A DNA stretch of 16,419 nucleotides from Prevotella sp. UBA3757 (GTDB lineage Bacteria > Bacteroidota > Bacteroidia > Bacteroidales > Bacteroidaceae): contig DFGF01000091.1 in the NCBI GenBank assembly GCA_002371715.1, positions 1 to 16,419 on the forward strand, written 5' to 3'. Below are positions 7,642-14,348 of the stretch, piece after piece. Numbering within the stretch: the first letter of the stretch is position 1; each line of letters opens with the position of its first letter. The notes under the pieces are model-generated. The model was not told the origin of the DNA. It did not search any database and saw nothing but the letters and a program-made list of their open reading frames with translations. The position numbers were made by a program, and so were the translations under genes.

Positions 7642-8298
7642 TCAGATATAAAACTCTGACGCGTCTACCCAACCGGCACGGAGCGCATACTTCACAATTT
7701 CGTGGGCGGTATTGACGCCGAGCTTGCGGAAGATGTTTTTCCGGTGGGTGGTAATGGTGTGAATGCTCGAGAAGCGGTCACTGGCAATCTCTCTGGTGGT
7801 CTTACCCAGTGCAATAGCCTTTACAATCTCAATCTCAGTGGCGGTCAGCACTGAATGTTCTTCCTCCTGCTGCTCCTTTGTCAGGATGATTTCCATTGCG
7901 CGCTGACTGATGTAGCGCTTCCTGTTGGTAGCAGCCTGAATGGCTTCACGGATGATGGACATGGGCTCGCTTTTAAACACCACGCTAAAGACATGGGAGG
8001 CGTAAACGGTCTTGCGGAGAATGGCCTGGTTGAGATCGTCGCTGAGGAGTATCCATGATGCCAACGCGAAACGCTCACTGACAATGAGCAGATTGTCTTC
8101 GTCCAGAAAATCGAAAAGCGTATAGTCCAGGATGACCACTGCATCCTCATGCTCTTTCAGCAGCTGGATGAGTCCGGCCTTGTCGGAGGTGCGCAGCACG
8201 CTGTTCGTTTCGTCTTGCCGGAGCAGACTCTGTAGTGCAAAGGCGGTCAGCTCCTGATTGTCGGCTATAATGTAATGTCTCATTGTTGTGTCGGTCAT
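7642..8298 (-). CDS. LuxR/NarL-type response regulator transcription factor
   Basis: About 218 aa from the ATG at 8298; the ATG at 8283 (MRHYIIADNQ) is an equally good start. A longer frame would use a TTG at 8316, but that triplet lies inside the predicted -7 box and can be dismissed. The N-terminal half looks like a receiver domain: IIADNQE (beta 1), VVILDYTLF with the phosphoacceptor-like Asp, WILLSDD with the switch Ser, and VFKSEP with the conserved Lys. The first strand has D-N rather than the usual D-D, so Mg binding may be altered. The C-terminal domain is a LuxR HTH: LTATEIEIVKAIALGKTTRE, then SIHTITTHRKNIFRKLGV. No histidine kinase gene is adjacent, so the partner is unknown. It is divergent from cysS. 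Confidence 0.88.
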   Translation of the reverse strand: MTDTTMRHYIIADNQELTAFALQSLLRQDETNSVLRTSDKAGLIQLLKEHEDAVVILDYTLFDFLDEDNLLIVSERFALASWILLSDDLNQAILRKTVYASHVFSVVFKSEPMSIIREAIQAATNRKRYISQRAMEIILTKEQQEEEHSVLTATEIEIVKAIALGKTTREIASDRFSSIHTITTHRKNIFRKLGVNTAHEIVKYALRAGWVDASEFYI

Positions 8299-8313
8299 TT
8301 CAATTTTTCGCGG

Positions 8314-8345
8314 CAAAATTACAAAAAGTTGCGGAAAACAGCAAA
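8314..8345 (-). promoter_or_regulatory. Promoter of the LuxR-type regulator
   Basis: Minus-strand -33 TTTG (8342-8345), 20-nt spacer and -7 TAATTTTG (8314-8321) fit the Bacteroidota sigma-ABfr consensus. Transcription would start near 8308, which favours the ATG at 8298 or 8283 over the upstream TTG. Confidence 0.7.
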
Positions 8346-8361
8346 TTTTCTCCTTTCATTT

Positions 8362-8391
8362 TTTGCTTTTCACTTTATTGTTGTACCTTTG
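8362..8391 (+). promoter_or_regulatory. Promoter of cysS
   Basis: -33 TTTG (8362-8365), 18-nt spacer and -7 TACCTTTG (8384-8391), an excellent TAnnTTTG match. The predicted leader before the ATG at 8411 is only about 15 nt and has no Shine-Dalgarno sequence. It lies back-to-back with the regulator promoter, about 16 bp apart. Confidence 0.8.
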
Positions 8392-8410
8392 CAGCTAAAT
8401 TATTGGAAAT

Positions 8411-9922
8411 ATGGAGTCAAAACTGGTTATTTATAATACGCTGACGCGCCAGATGGAGCGCTTCGAGCCTTTGCATGCACCCCATGTGGGCATGTATGTT
8501 TGTGGACCGACAGTCTATGGTGACCCGCATCTGGGCCATGCCCGTCCTGCCATCACCTTCGACTTGTTGTTCCGTTACCTTAAGCATCTGGGCTACAAGG
8601 TGCGCTATGTCCGCAACATTACGGATGTAGGTCACTTGGAGCACGATGCCGACGAGGGTGAGGACAAGATTGTCAAGAAGGCCCGGCTGGAGCAGCTGGA
8701 ACCCATGGAGATAGCGCAGTACTATACCAACCGCTACCATTACTATATGGACCAGCTGAACGTGCTGCGCCCCTCTATAGAGCCCCATGCCACCGGCCAC
8801 ATCATTGAGCAGCAGCAACTGGTGCAGCAAATCATGGATAACGGCCTCGCCTATGAGAGCAACGGTTCGGTCTATTTTGACATCGTGGCTTATAATAAGT
8901 GGGTGGCGAGTACCGGCTCTCAGTACAGGTATGGCATCCTGTCCGGACGCTCGCTTGAGAATATCAAGGACGAGAGCCGCGAACTGGCCGGTGTCGGCGA
9001 GAAGCGCAATCCGGCCGACTTTGCCCTGTGGAAGAAGGCGCAGCCGGAGCACATCATGCGCTGGCCGTCGCCATGGAGCGACGGCTTCCCGGGCTGGCAT
9101 TGCGAATGCACAGCCATGGGGCGCAAATACCTTGGCGACGAGTTCGACATCCACGGCGGCGGCATGGACCTGGTGTTCCCTCACCATGAGTGCGAGATAG
9201 CCCAGGCACAGGCTTCGATGGGGCATCCTGCCGTGAAATACTGGATGCACAACAACATGCTGACCATCAACGGCAAGAAGATGGGCAAGTCGTACAACAA
9301 CTTTATTACCCTCGAACAGTTCTTTACAGGAAAGCACGAGTTGCTGGAGAAGGCTTATTCGCCCATGACCATCCGTTTCTTCATCCTCTCTGCCCACTAC
9401 CGTGGCACGGTGGATTTCTCGAACGAGGCACTGGTTGCCGCCGAGCGCGGTTTGGAGAAACTGATGAATGCCATTGGCGACTTAGAGCGCATCAATGCCT
9501 CGCAGGCTTGTGATGCTGAGACGGAGCGCATCGTCAAGAGCTTGCGCCAGAAGTGCTACGATGCCATGAACGACGACTTGGCCACGCCACAGGTTATCAG
9601 TCATCTGTTCGAAGCCTGCACCGTGGTCAATAAGCTGGTTGACCATAAGGCGACCATCTGTGCCGACTGCCTGAAGGAACTCTCCGAGACCATGCACCTG
9701 TTTGCCGAGGACATCCTGGGACTCAGCGTTCAACGTTCATCGTCCAACGCCCAGCGTGAGGCAGCCTTTGGAAAGGTGGTGGACATGGTGCTCGAATTGC
9801 GTGCCAAGGCCAAGGCCGACAAGGACTGGGCCACCAGCGACAAGATACGCGACGAACTGGCCGCTGCCGGCTTTGAGGTGAAGGATACCAAGGACGGCGT
9901 GACGTGGAAGTTGAATAGGTGA
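8411..9922 (+). CDS. cysS: Cysteinyl-tRNA synthetase
   Basis: 503 aa class I aminoacyl-tRNA synthetase that charges tRNA-Cys with cysteine in the cytoplasm. The HIGH signature is HLGH (40-43) and the KMSKS loop is KMGKS (290-294). Zinc-site residues typical of CysRS are visible: C31 in CGPTVYG, C233 in WHCECTAMG, and H258/E262 in FPHHECE. The [15 protein letters not shown] block is diagnostic. The ATG at 8411 follows a strong -7 box at 8384-8391. Length is slightly above the E. coli enzyme (about 460 aa), partly from an insert between the catalytic core and Zn region. Near the C-terminus, residues [12 protein letters not shown] are encoded by five 7-bp repeat units (9724-9758), a repeat related to the intergenic run just downstream; this looks like repeat intrusion into a non-essential linker. 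It converges on the peptidase gene. Confidence 0.98.
   Translation: MESKLVIYNTLTRQMERFEPLHAPHVGMYVCGPTVYGDPHLGHARPAITFDLLFRYLKHLGYKVRYVRNITDVGHLEHDADEGEDKIVKKARLEQLEPMEIAQYYTNRYHYYMDQLNVLRPSIEPHATGHIIEQQQLVQQIMDNGLAYESNGSVYFDIVAYNKWVASTGSQYRYGILSGRSLENIKDESRELAGVGEKRNPADFALWKKAQPEHIMRWPSPWSDGFPGWHCECTAMGRKYLGDEFDIHGGGMDLVFPHHECEIAQAQASMGHPAVKYWMHNNMLTINGKKMGKSYNNFITLEQFFTGKHELLEKAYSPMTIRFFILSAHYRGTVDFSNEALVAAERGLEKLMNAIGDLERINASQACDAETERIVKSLRQKCYDAMNDDLATPQVISHLFEACTVVNKLVDHKATICADCLKELSETMHLFAEDILGLSVQRSSSNAQREAAFGKVVDMVLELRAKAKADKDWATSDKIRDELAAAGFEVKDTKDGVTWKLNR
9724..9758. repeat. Degenerate heptamer repeat inside cysS
   Basis: Five units in exact 7-bp register: CAGCGTT, CAACGTT, CATCGTC, CAACGCC, CAGCGTG. 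The consensus CAACGTT is identical to units of the intergenic run at 9956-9990, about 200 bp downstream. It encodes [11 protein letters not shown], in a linker just before the final helical region of CysRS. Confidence 0.85.
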
Positions 9923-9990
9923 TAGTTGAGAGTTGATAGTTGAGAGTTGACAGTTCAATGTTCAATGTTCAACGTTCAACGTTCAATGGA
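9921..9990. repeat. Ten-unit heptamer array between convergent cysS and peptidase genes
   Basis: Ten consecutive 7-mers in one register: GATAGTT, GAGAGTT, GATAGTT, GAGAGTT, GACAGTT, CAATGTT, CAATGTT, CAACGTT, CAACGTT, CAATGGA. The consensus drifts half way from GAnAGTT to CAAnGTT. It overlaps the cysS stop (9920-9922) and supplies the peptidase stop (TGA, 9976-9978) and its last residues IER. Confidence 0.95.
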
Positions 9991-10764
9991 AAACGCGTCG
10001 CGTGTCAGGTAGAGCGCTATCATGTCTTTCCACATTTTGCGTTCCGACATGTAAACCAAACCTTTGTGGGGGCCACGTGGCCCCCACGAGTTTTTCATGA
10101 TGTAGTAGGGGCGTCCCTCTTCGCTCTTGGCCATTCCAACGATGCACATGGCGTGGCCACGGCTCTCCCAGCAGACGGGGTGCCGATGGCGCAGGGCACG
10201 GTTGACATGCTGCTTCAGGGTGTCTATCGGCAAGTTCAGCAGCCGGTTCTGCTCCCAGTTGTCGGGAACGGGAACGACAATCTTTTTGTTATAGGGTGAA
10301 TCAGGAAAACACGTCAGCGACAGATACTCGTCAGGGGCACAGACCGAATGGGCAAACTCCTGTGGGGTATAGCGTGCTCCAAGCATGAAGACCCACCGCG
10401 GCGTGGGCAGGTCGTCGGTAGCATCGTCGGGCAGCACGTCGTAGGGCACGATGCCGTGCTGCCCAATCATGTTGAGCAGCGTCTGACCCATGGCGCGCTG
10501 TGGATGTTCGGTGTTTGGCGATGGGTTGAGGTGCATCAGGCGTCCGATGTAGACGGGTGACAGGTTGACGGAATCGCCCCTGAGCAGGTGTTCAGTTTCT
10601 ATCGTGGCCAGCATGGCATAAGCCCAGCAGAGCTCTGACTTGCCCTGGTCTTTTATGGGTGTCATCGGCAGCAGCAGTTCGTTGGTGAACGTGTGCTGCT
10701 GTTTGCGTCCGCAGGCCGCCAATAGCGTCAAGACTGCCAGCAAAAAAGTCCATTTTAAGTTCAT
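9976..10764 (-). CDS. Small C1-type (papain/bleomycin hydrolase-like) cysteine peptidase lipoprotein
   Basis: 262 aa. It has a short lipoprotein signal: MNLKW, a hydrophobic stretch, lipobox LLAAC with Cys18. The catalytic arrangement of papain-like C1 enzymes is visible: Gln40 in KDQGKSELCWAYA (oxyanion hole), nucleophile Cys46, His204 in RGHAMCIVG, and Asn225 in MKNSWG. The H-A-M and Y-x-x-K-N-S-W-G spacing recalls the C1B (PepC/bleomycin hydrolase) branch, but the protein is far shorter than those roughly 450-aa cytosolic hexamers and is predicted to be exported, so it is better called C1-like. No propeptide is evident. The predicted -7 box ends 5 bp before the ATG, implying a leaderless or nearly leaderless mRNA. 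It is divergent from the metalloprotease gene through a shared symmetric promoter; joint secreted-proteolysis control is plausible (inference). Confidence 0.85.
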   Translation of the reverse strand: MNLKWTFLLAVLTLLAACGRKQQHTFTNELLLPMTPIKDQGKSELCWAYAMLATIETEHLLRGDSVNLSPVYIGRLMHLNPSPNTEHPQRAMGQTLLNMIGQHGIVPYDVLPDDATDDLPTPRWVFMLGARYTPQEFAHSVCAPDEYLSLTCFPDSPYNKKIVVPVPDNWEQNRLLNLPIDTLKQHVNRALRHRHPVCWESRGHAMCIVGMAKSEEGRPYYIMKNSWGPRGPHKGLVYMSERKMWKDMIALYLTRDAFSIER

Positions 10765-10769
10765 GGCTG

Positions 10770-10799
10770 CAAAATTACGAAATAATTATCAATTATCAA
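10770..10799 (-). promoter_or_regulatory. Promoter of the C1-like peptidase (left half of a symmetric divergent pair)
   Basis: Minus strand: -33 TTG (10797-10799), 19-nt spacer, -7 TAATTTTG (10770-10777). The start codon follows the box after 5 nt, so the predicted mRNA has essentially no leader. Confidence 0.75.
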
Positions 10800-10816
10800 T
10801 TGTCAATTATTAATTA
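10782..10816. repeat. AT-rich heptamer array in the divergent promoter region
   Basis: Five units in exact register: ATAATTA, TCAATTA, TCAATTG, TCAATTA, TTAATTA. The central TCAATTG unit holds CAATTG, which provides both -33 elements of the divergent promoters. Confidence 0.85.
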
Positions 10817-10829
10817 TTTTGTACCTTTG
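10800..10829 (+). promoter_or_regulatory. Promoter of the M6-type metalloprotease (right half of a symmetric divergent pair)
   Basis: -33 TTG (10800-10802), 19-nt spacer, -7 TACCTTTG (10822-10829). The -33 abuts the opposite-strand -33 within the hexamer CAATTG. Confidence 0.8.
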
Positions 10830-10841
10830 CACCCATTCGGT

Positions 10842-10857
10842 ATATTATATATAATAT
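10842..10857. promoter_or_regulatory. Perfect 16-bp AT palindrome at the metalloprotease start
   Basis: ATATTATATATAATAT is fully self-complementary, begins about 12 bp after the -7 box and includes the first two bases of the ATG at 10856. It could be an operator or a weak start-masking hairpin, or chance in AT-rich leader DNA. Confidence 0.45.
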
Positions 10858-12469
10858 GTGTGACATGGCGAAGATTTTAAAAACCATATTGGCTCTTGGT
10901 TGCTGGCTGTTAACAGCCGGCATAGTGGCAAATGCAGCACCACCCCTGCGTGGGCTCCAGGCGATGAAGCAGACCGACGGCAGCGTCATCGTCCCGGCAG
11001 GAAATGTTGTGACGCCTCATTTGCTTGAGGGCTATTGCCGGTCGCAGGCCGCTGTGGGCAGTGGGCTGTACCTGCAGCATTCCGGTGCGCCGCGCATCCT
11101 GACCATCCTGGCTGCCTTCCAGGATGTCGGCTTCACGGTCAACAACCCCGAGCAGGCATTCTATCAGTATCTGAACGGTGAAGTGCAGGAGAATCTGGGT
11201 AACAGCAACCACCTGAACCTTGCCAGTGTCCGGCGGTACTATGAGGTGTGCAGCCGTGGGCGGTTCTCGCCGCAGTTCGATGTCGTAGGGCCTGTGGTGC
11301 TGCCCCAGAAAATGAGATACTATGGCGGCAGTAACGACACGGGGTCGGACGACCGTTTCTACGAGTTCTGCCGCGATGCCATGAACCAGGCCAAGCCGCT
11401 GGTCAGCGACTGGAACGCATACGATAACGATCAGGACGGAAGGGCAGAGCTGGTATGCATCATCTATGCCGGTTTCGGGCAGAACCAGGGTGGTGCCGAC
11501 AGCACCCTTTGGGCCAAGGCGGCTACCGAGAATCTGCGGGTGACCGATGACCTGACCATTACGCGCTTCAACTGCTGCGCGGAGCTGTTCCATCCGCAAT
11601 ATCCTACGCATATCAATGGCACTGGTGTCTTCATCCATGAATTGTCACACTGCATGGGACTGCCCGACCTCTATGCCACGTCGGAGCGAGCTTATGTCAA
11701 CAACCAGGGCATGGAGACGTGGAGCATCATGGACTACGGACTCTATAACCGCAACGGCTATGCTCCCTGTGCCTTTACTGCCTGGGAACAGGCGGTAATG
11801 GGGTGGACGGAGATAGAAGATGTGGCAGGCATGATGGTTGAGGGACAGTGGCAGGTTGACGGCCTGCTGCCCGTCATTGACGGCGGCAAGGCTTACAAGA
11901 TGGTGAATAGCGACAACGACCGCGACTACATCGTCATGGAGAATGTCCAGAGGAAGGGACTGAACCAGTATGCCTCAGGTCACGGGCTGCTGGTCTATCA
12001 TGTCGACTATCCGTATGCCAGCGTCAATATGAGCGATAATCCCAACAACAAGCCTGGCCACCCCTCGGTGGCCGTTGTCCCAGCCGGTGGGACACTTATC
12101 AGCAGTTATCTGCGCGGCAAGGGTAAGACCTATAGCCATGACGAGTGGCTGCAATCGCTGGGAGCCTCAGTCTTTCCAGGCACCAGCGACGTTACGACGC
12201 TCGACGACCGCATGGCGTTGCCCAATTACTGTTTCTATGCTGGCAGCAAGGCCAAGGCCACGGGGCTTAAGCTCTCCGAGATTAGTGAGAGCGCTGAGTC
12301 GGGGATGGTCCATTTCGTAGTATCCCTTGACAAGACGTCAGGAGTGGTGGGTGTCATGTATCAGGAAAAAGACCATACGTGGTACACCCTTGACGGCCGC
12401 AGGTTGCACAGCCAACCGTCCACCCGTGGCGTGTATATTCATCAGGGGCGTAAGGTCGTGATACGGTAG
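10856..12469 (+). CDS. M6-family (immune inhibitor A-like) secreted metalloprotease
   Basis: 537 aa from the ATG at 10856; the ATG at 10865 (MAKILK) is an alternative and gives a tidier signal peptide. The signal peptide core LALGCWLLTAGIVA ends at ANA-APP. The catalytic zinc motif is HELSHCMGLPDLY (H261, E262, H265, then G and D), as in M6 peptidases, inside a domain with ILTILAAFQDVGFTV, the YYEVCSRGRFSPQFDV segment and the ENVQRKGLNQYASGHGLLVYHVDY strand typical of 'M6 family metalloprotease domain' proteins of Prevotella. The C-terminus YTLDGRRL...STRGVYIHQGRKVVIR resembles type A C-terminal sorting tails used by the type IX secretion system. Likely surface or secreted proteolysis of host or dietary protein. 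The gene ends 2 bp before the convergent pectate lyase stop. The signal-peptide core is encoded by heptamer-like DNA. Confidence 0.9.
   Translation: MCDMAKILKTILALGCWLLTAGIVANAAPPLRGLQAMKQTDGSVIVPAGNVVTPHLLEGYCRSQAAVGSGLYLQHSGAPRILTILAAFQDVGFTVNNPEQAFYQYLNGEVQENLGNSNHLNLASVRRYYEVCSRGRFSPQFDVVGPVVLPQKMRYYGGSNDTGSDDRFYEFCRDAMNQAKPLVSDWNAYDNDQDGRAELVCIIYAGFGQNQGGADSTLWAKAATENLRVTDDLTITRFNCCAELFHPQYPTHINGTGVFIHELSHCMGLPDLYATSERAYVNNQGMETWSIMDYGLYNRNGYAPCAFTAWEQAVMGWTEIEDVAGMMVEGQWQVDGLLPVIDGGKAYKMVNSDNDRDYIVMENVQRKGLNQYASGHGLLVYHVDYPYASVNMSDNPNNKPGHPSVAVVPAGGTLISSYLRGKGKTYSHDEWLQSLGASVFPGTSDVTTLDDRMALPNYCFYAGSKAKATGLKLSEISESAESGMVHFVVSLDKTSGVVGVMYQEKDHTWYTLDGRRLHSQPSTRGVYIHQGRKVVIR
10889..10916. 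repeat. Degenerate heptamer run in the metalloprotease signal-peptide coding sequence
   Basis: Units TTGGCTC, TTGGTTG, CTGGCTG and a diverged TTAACAG lie in one 7-bp register. The ideal (TGGCTGC)n cycle encodes W-L-L-A-A-G-C; the protein shows LALGCWLLTAG. Confidence 0.6.
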
Positions 12470-12471
12470 CG

Positions 12472-14331
12472 TCACTCCTCGCCAAAGATGCCTATCAGGG
12501 CCGTATTCGTATAGTTTTTCAACTTGTCCGACAGGTCAGTGATGACATTGCTGTTCTTGTCCTGGGTGCTGTTGTCGAAGGTGTATTGGAAATCGCCATG
12601 CTCACAGCGCCCGGCACCGTATGGGCCGGTCACCAGTGACGGCACTTCGGCAGTGGCCGTCGGCGTGTACTGATAGAAATCGCTGCTGGTGTCGAAGTTG
12701 TTATAGCCCGTGCCGCCCTGTAGTGTCACGACCTCGGCAGGCACCTGCTCCTGGCGCTCGGTGGCTACGTAGGCATCGAAGTGTTTGCTGTATGTCGCGT
12801 CGCCAGCCTTATAAGGTTCGAAACTGGTTTGGCCGACGATGTAGTTGTCAAAGGCTTTGATGATGCCGCCATCCTCGCTTGAGAACGTGCCTTTCGTCTC
12901 GCTGGAACTGCCCACACCGTTGTGGATGTCGGAACCCTGCTTCGAGATGAGCATGGGATATTTGCAGTTGCGGAAGTAGTTCTTCTCCACGAAGATACAT
13001 GAGCCTGTCGTGGCACCGGTGCCGTATTTGGCATTGCCGTCGAAGTAGTTGTTGAATACGTGCAGGTGCTGTGACATGCGGACACGCGGATGGCGCGAGT
13101 CAGAGTGGTCGTACCAGTTGTGGTGATAGGTGACGTAGTCCACCTCGTCACCATTCGAGTTCAGGTGGCACTTGCCGCTGTCCCAGAAATGGTTGTCGCT
13201 GACGGTGCAATACATGGTGCCCTTGACGTCGAACGAACCGTCGCCTTTGGCCTTGTCGCCACCCTTGTTCTGGCCGTAGAAGATGTCGAGGTGGTGGCCC
13301 CAGATGTGTTCGTTGTTCGTGTCGAAGCTGATGGCGTCTTCGGGGTGCATCATGACGGCAAAATTGCGCAGCTCCACATAGCGGCAGTTGCGGCACAGCA
13401 CGCCGAAGCCGTGCAGCGTGGCATCGTTGCCCACACCCTCAATCGTCAGATTCATGTTCTGGCTCTTGCCCTTCACCTGCAGTCCGATGGCCGAACTGGC
13501 CAGCTCTGGCATGTCGTCCTTGGCCAACTGTCCGATGATGCGAATGGCCAGCGGGCGGGTCTCTGCTCCCTTCTCGTATGCTCTCAGGATGTCCTGAATG
13601 CCCGTGCGCGTCTCCTCCTTCTTGCCGGTATTCATGCCGAGCGTGATGGTCTTGGCATTCTGTTTGGTGACATAGATGATGCGTGCTCCGGCCTTCAGTG
13701 TGCCATCGTTGTTGTAGGCACCGATGCCCTCGCTGGTCTGATGGTGGGCATAGCCGTCGCGGTTGATGGCGCGTACGCTGAGTTCGGCGGTTTCTGCGGC
13801 ACAGGCTTCAAACTCGCGGCCGTCATCGCCGACGGGTACGACTTTCATCCGGTAGGTGCCTGCTGCCAGTCCCAAGGCATCGGCGCGTCCATAGCTGCCG
13901 TAGTCGCGCACCAGCTGTGTGTCTATCTGCTGGTTGTTGACGTAGACGTGGTAGGTCTTGATGCCACTCATCTTCTCAAACTTCACATAGGCCGATTCCA
14001 GCCAGCCTTGTGCTTCCCGGATGGTGACCTTCGTTTCAGCATTCCCTTTATTGAAACTGACGCGTGCCACGTTATTGTTAAACGTATAGTCGCCTGCTTG
14101 CTGGCGTACGGTAATACTGCTTCCTGCAACGTCAATGCTGTTGAGCGCTTCTGTGTCGTAGTAGCGTTTGGTGCCGTCTTTCAGTGTGACGACGGCTTGG
14201 TTCTTCTGCGGATTCTGGCTTGCCGAAAGGTCGGCAGTGCCCTGTGCGTTTACAGTTAAAAAGGTGAAAAGGTAAAAGGGTAAGACCTTCAACCATCCCC
14301 CAACCTTTATCTTTTTATGAATATATCCCAT
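12472..14331 (-). CDS. Secreted PL1-family pectate lyase with N-terminal beta domains
   Basis: 619 aa. It cleaves de-esterified polygalacturonan by beta-elimination (family knowledge). The signal peptide core LPFYLFTFLTV ends at NAQ-GTADL. An N-terminal segment (about 45-95) has the pattern VTLKDGTKRYYDTEALNSID, followed by a fibronectin-III-like domain (about 100-190). The PL1 beta-helix then runs from about 200 to 560: NLTIEGVGNDATLHG, IWGHHLDIFYGQ, DAISFD, and the hallmark HHNWYDHSDSRHPRVR with catalytic-type Arg residues (R413, R416). A GDGSFDVKGT segment and D332-type acidic residues are suitable for Ca binding. No sorting tail is seen at the C-terminus (LIGIFGEE). It follows a 126-aa secreted protein gene after 17 nt, so they are co-transcribed. 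It suggests pectin use, although no SusC/SusD genes are in the window. The signal peptide is heptamer-like at the DNA level. Confidence 0.93.
   Translation of the reverse strand: MGYIHKKIKVGGWLKVLPFYLFTFLTVNAQGTADLSASQNPQKNQAVVTLKDGTKRYYDTEALNSIDVAGSSITVRQQAGDYTFNNNVARVSFNKGNAETKVTIREAQGWLESAYVKFEKMSGIKTYHVYVNNQQIDTQLVRDYGSYGRADALGLAAGTYRMKVVPVGDDGREFEACAAETAELSVRAINRDGYAHHQTSEGIGAYNNDGTLKAGARIIYVTKQNAKTITLGMNTGKKEETRTGIQDILRAYEKGAETRPLAIRIIGQLAKDDMPELASSAIGLQVKGKSQNMNLTIEGVGNDATLHGFGVLCRNCRYVELRNFAVMMHPEDAISFDTNNEHIWGHHLDIFYGQNKGGDKAKGDGSFDVKGTMYCTVSDNHFWDSGKCHLNSNGDEVDYVTYHHNWYDHSDSRHPRVRMSQHLHVFNNYFDGNAKYGTGATTGSCIFVEKNYFRNCKYPMLISKQGSDIHNGVGSSSETKGTFSSEDGGIIKAFDNYIVGQTSFEPYKAGDATYSKHFDAYVATERQEQVPAEVVTLQGGTGYNNFDTSSDFYQYTPTATAEVPSLVTGPYGAGRCEHGDFQYTFDNSTQDKNSNVITDLSDKLKNYTNTALIGIFGEE
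14254..14284. repeat. 7-8-bp-period GGTAAAA run in the pectate lyase signal-peptide coding sequence
   Basis: On the + strand, GTTAAAAA, GGTGAAAA, GGTAAAA, GGGTAAG follow one another with period 8, 8, 7, 7. The complement (TTTTACC) run encodes LPFYLFTFL. A related AC-C-spaced run occurs about 80 bp upstream at 14355-14378. Confidence 0.65.
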
Positions 14332-14348
14332 CTTGCTTTCCTTATTTT

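Noticed and set aside
8417..9397. 326-aa minus-strand open frame inside cysS
   Set aside because: It lies fully within a gene with all CysRS motifs and has no recognisable domain; antisense shadow of GC-rich codons.
13090..14259. 389-aa plus-strand open frame
   Set aside because: Antisense to the pectate lyase with its HHNWYDHSDSRHPRVR motif; no domain or start signals of its own.
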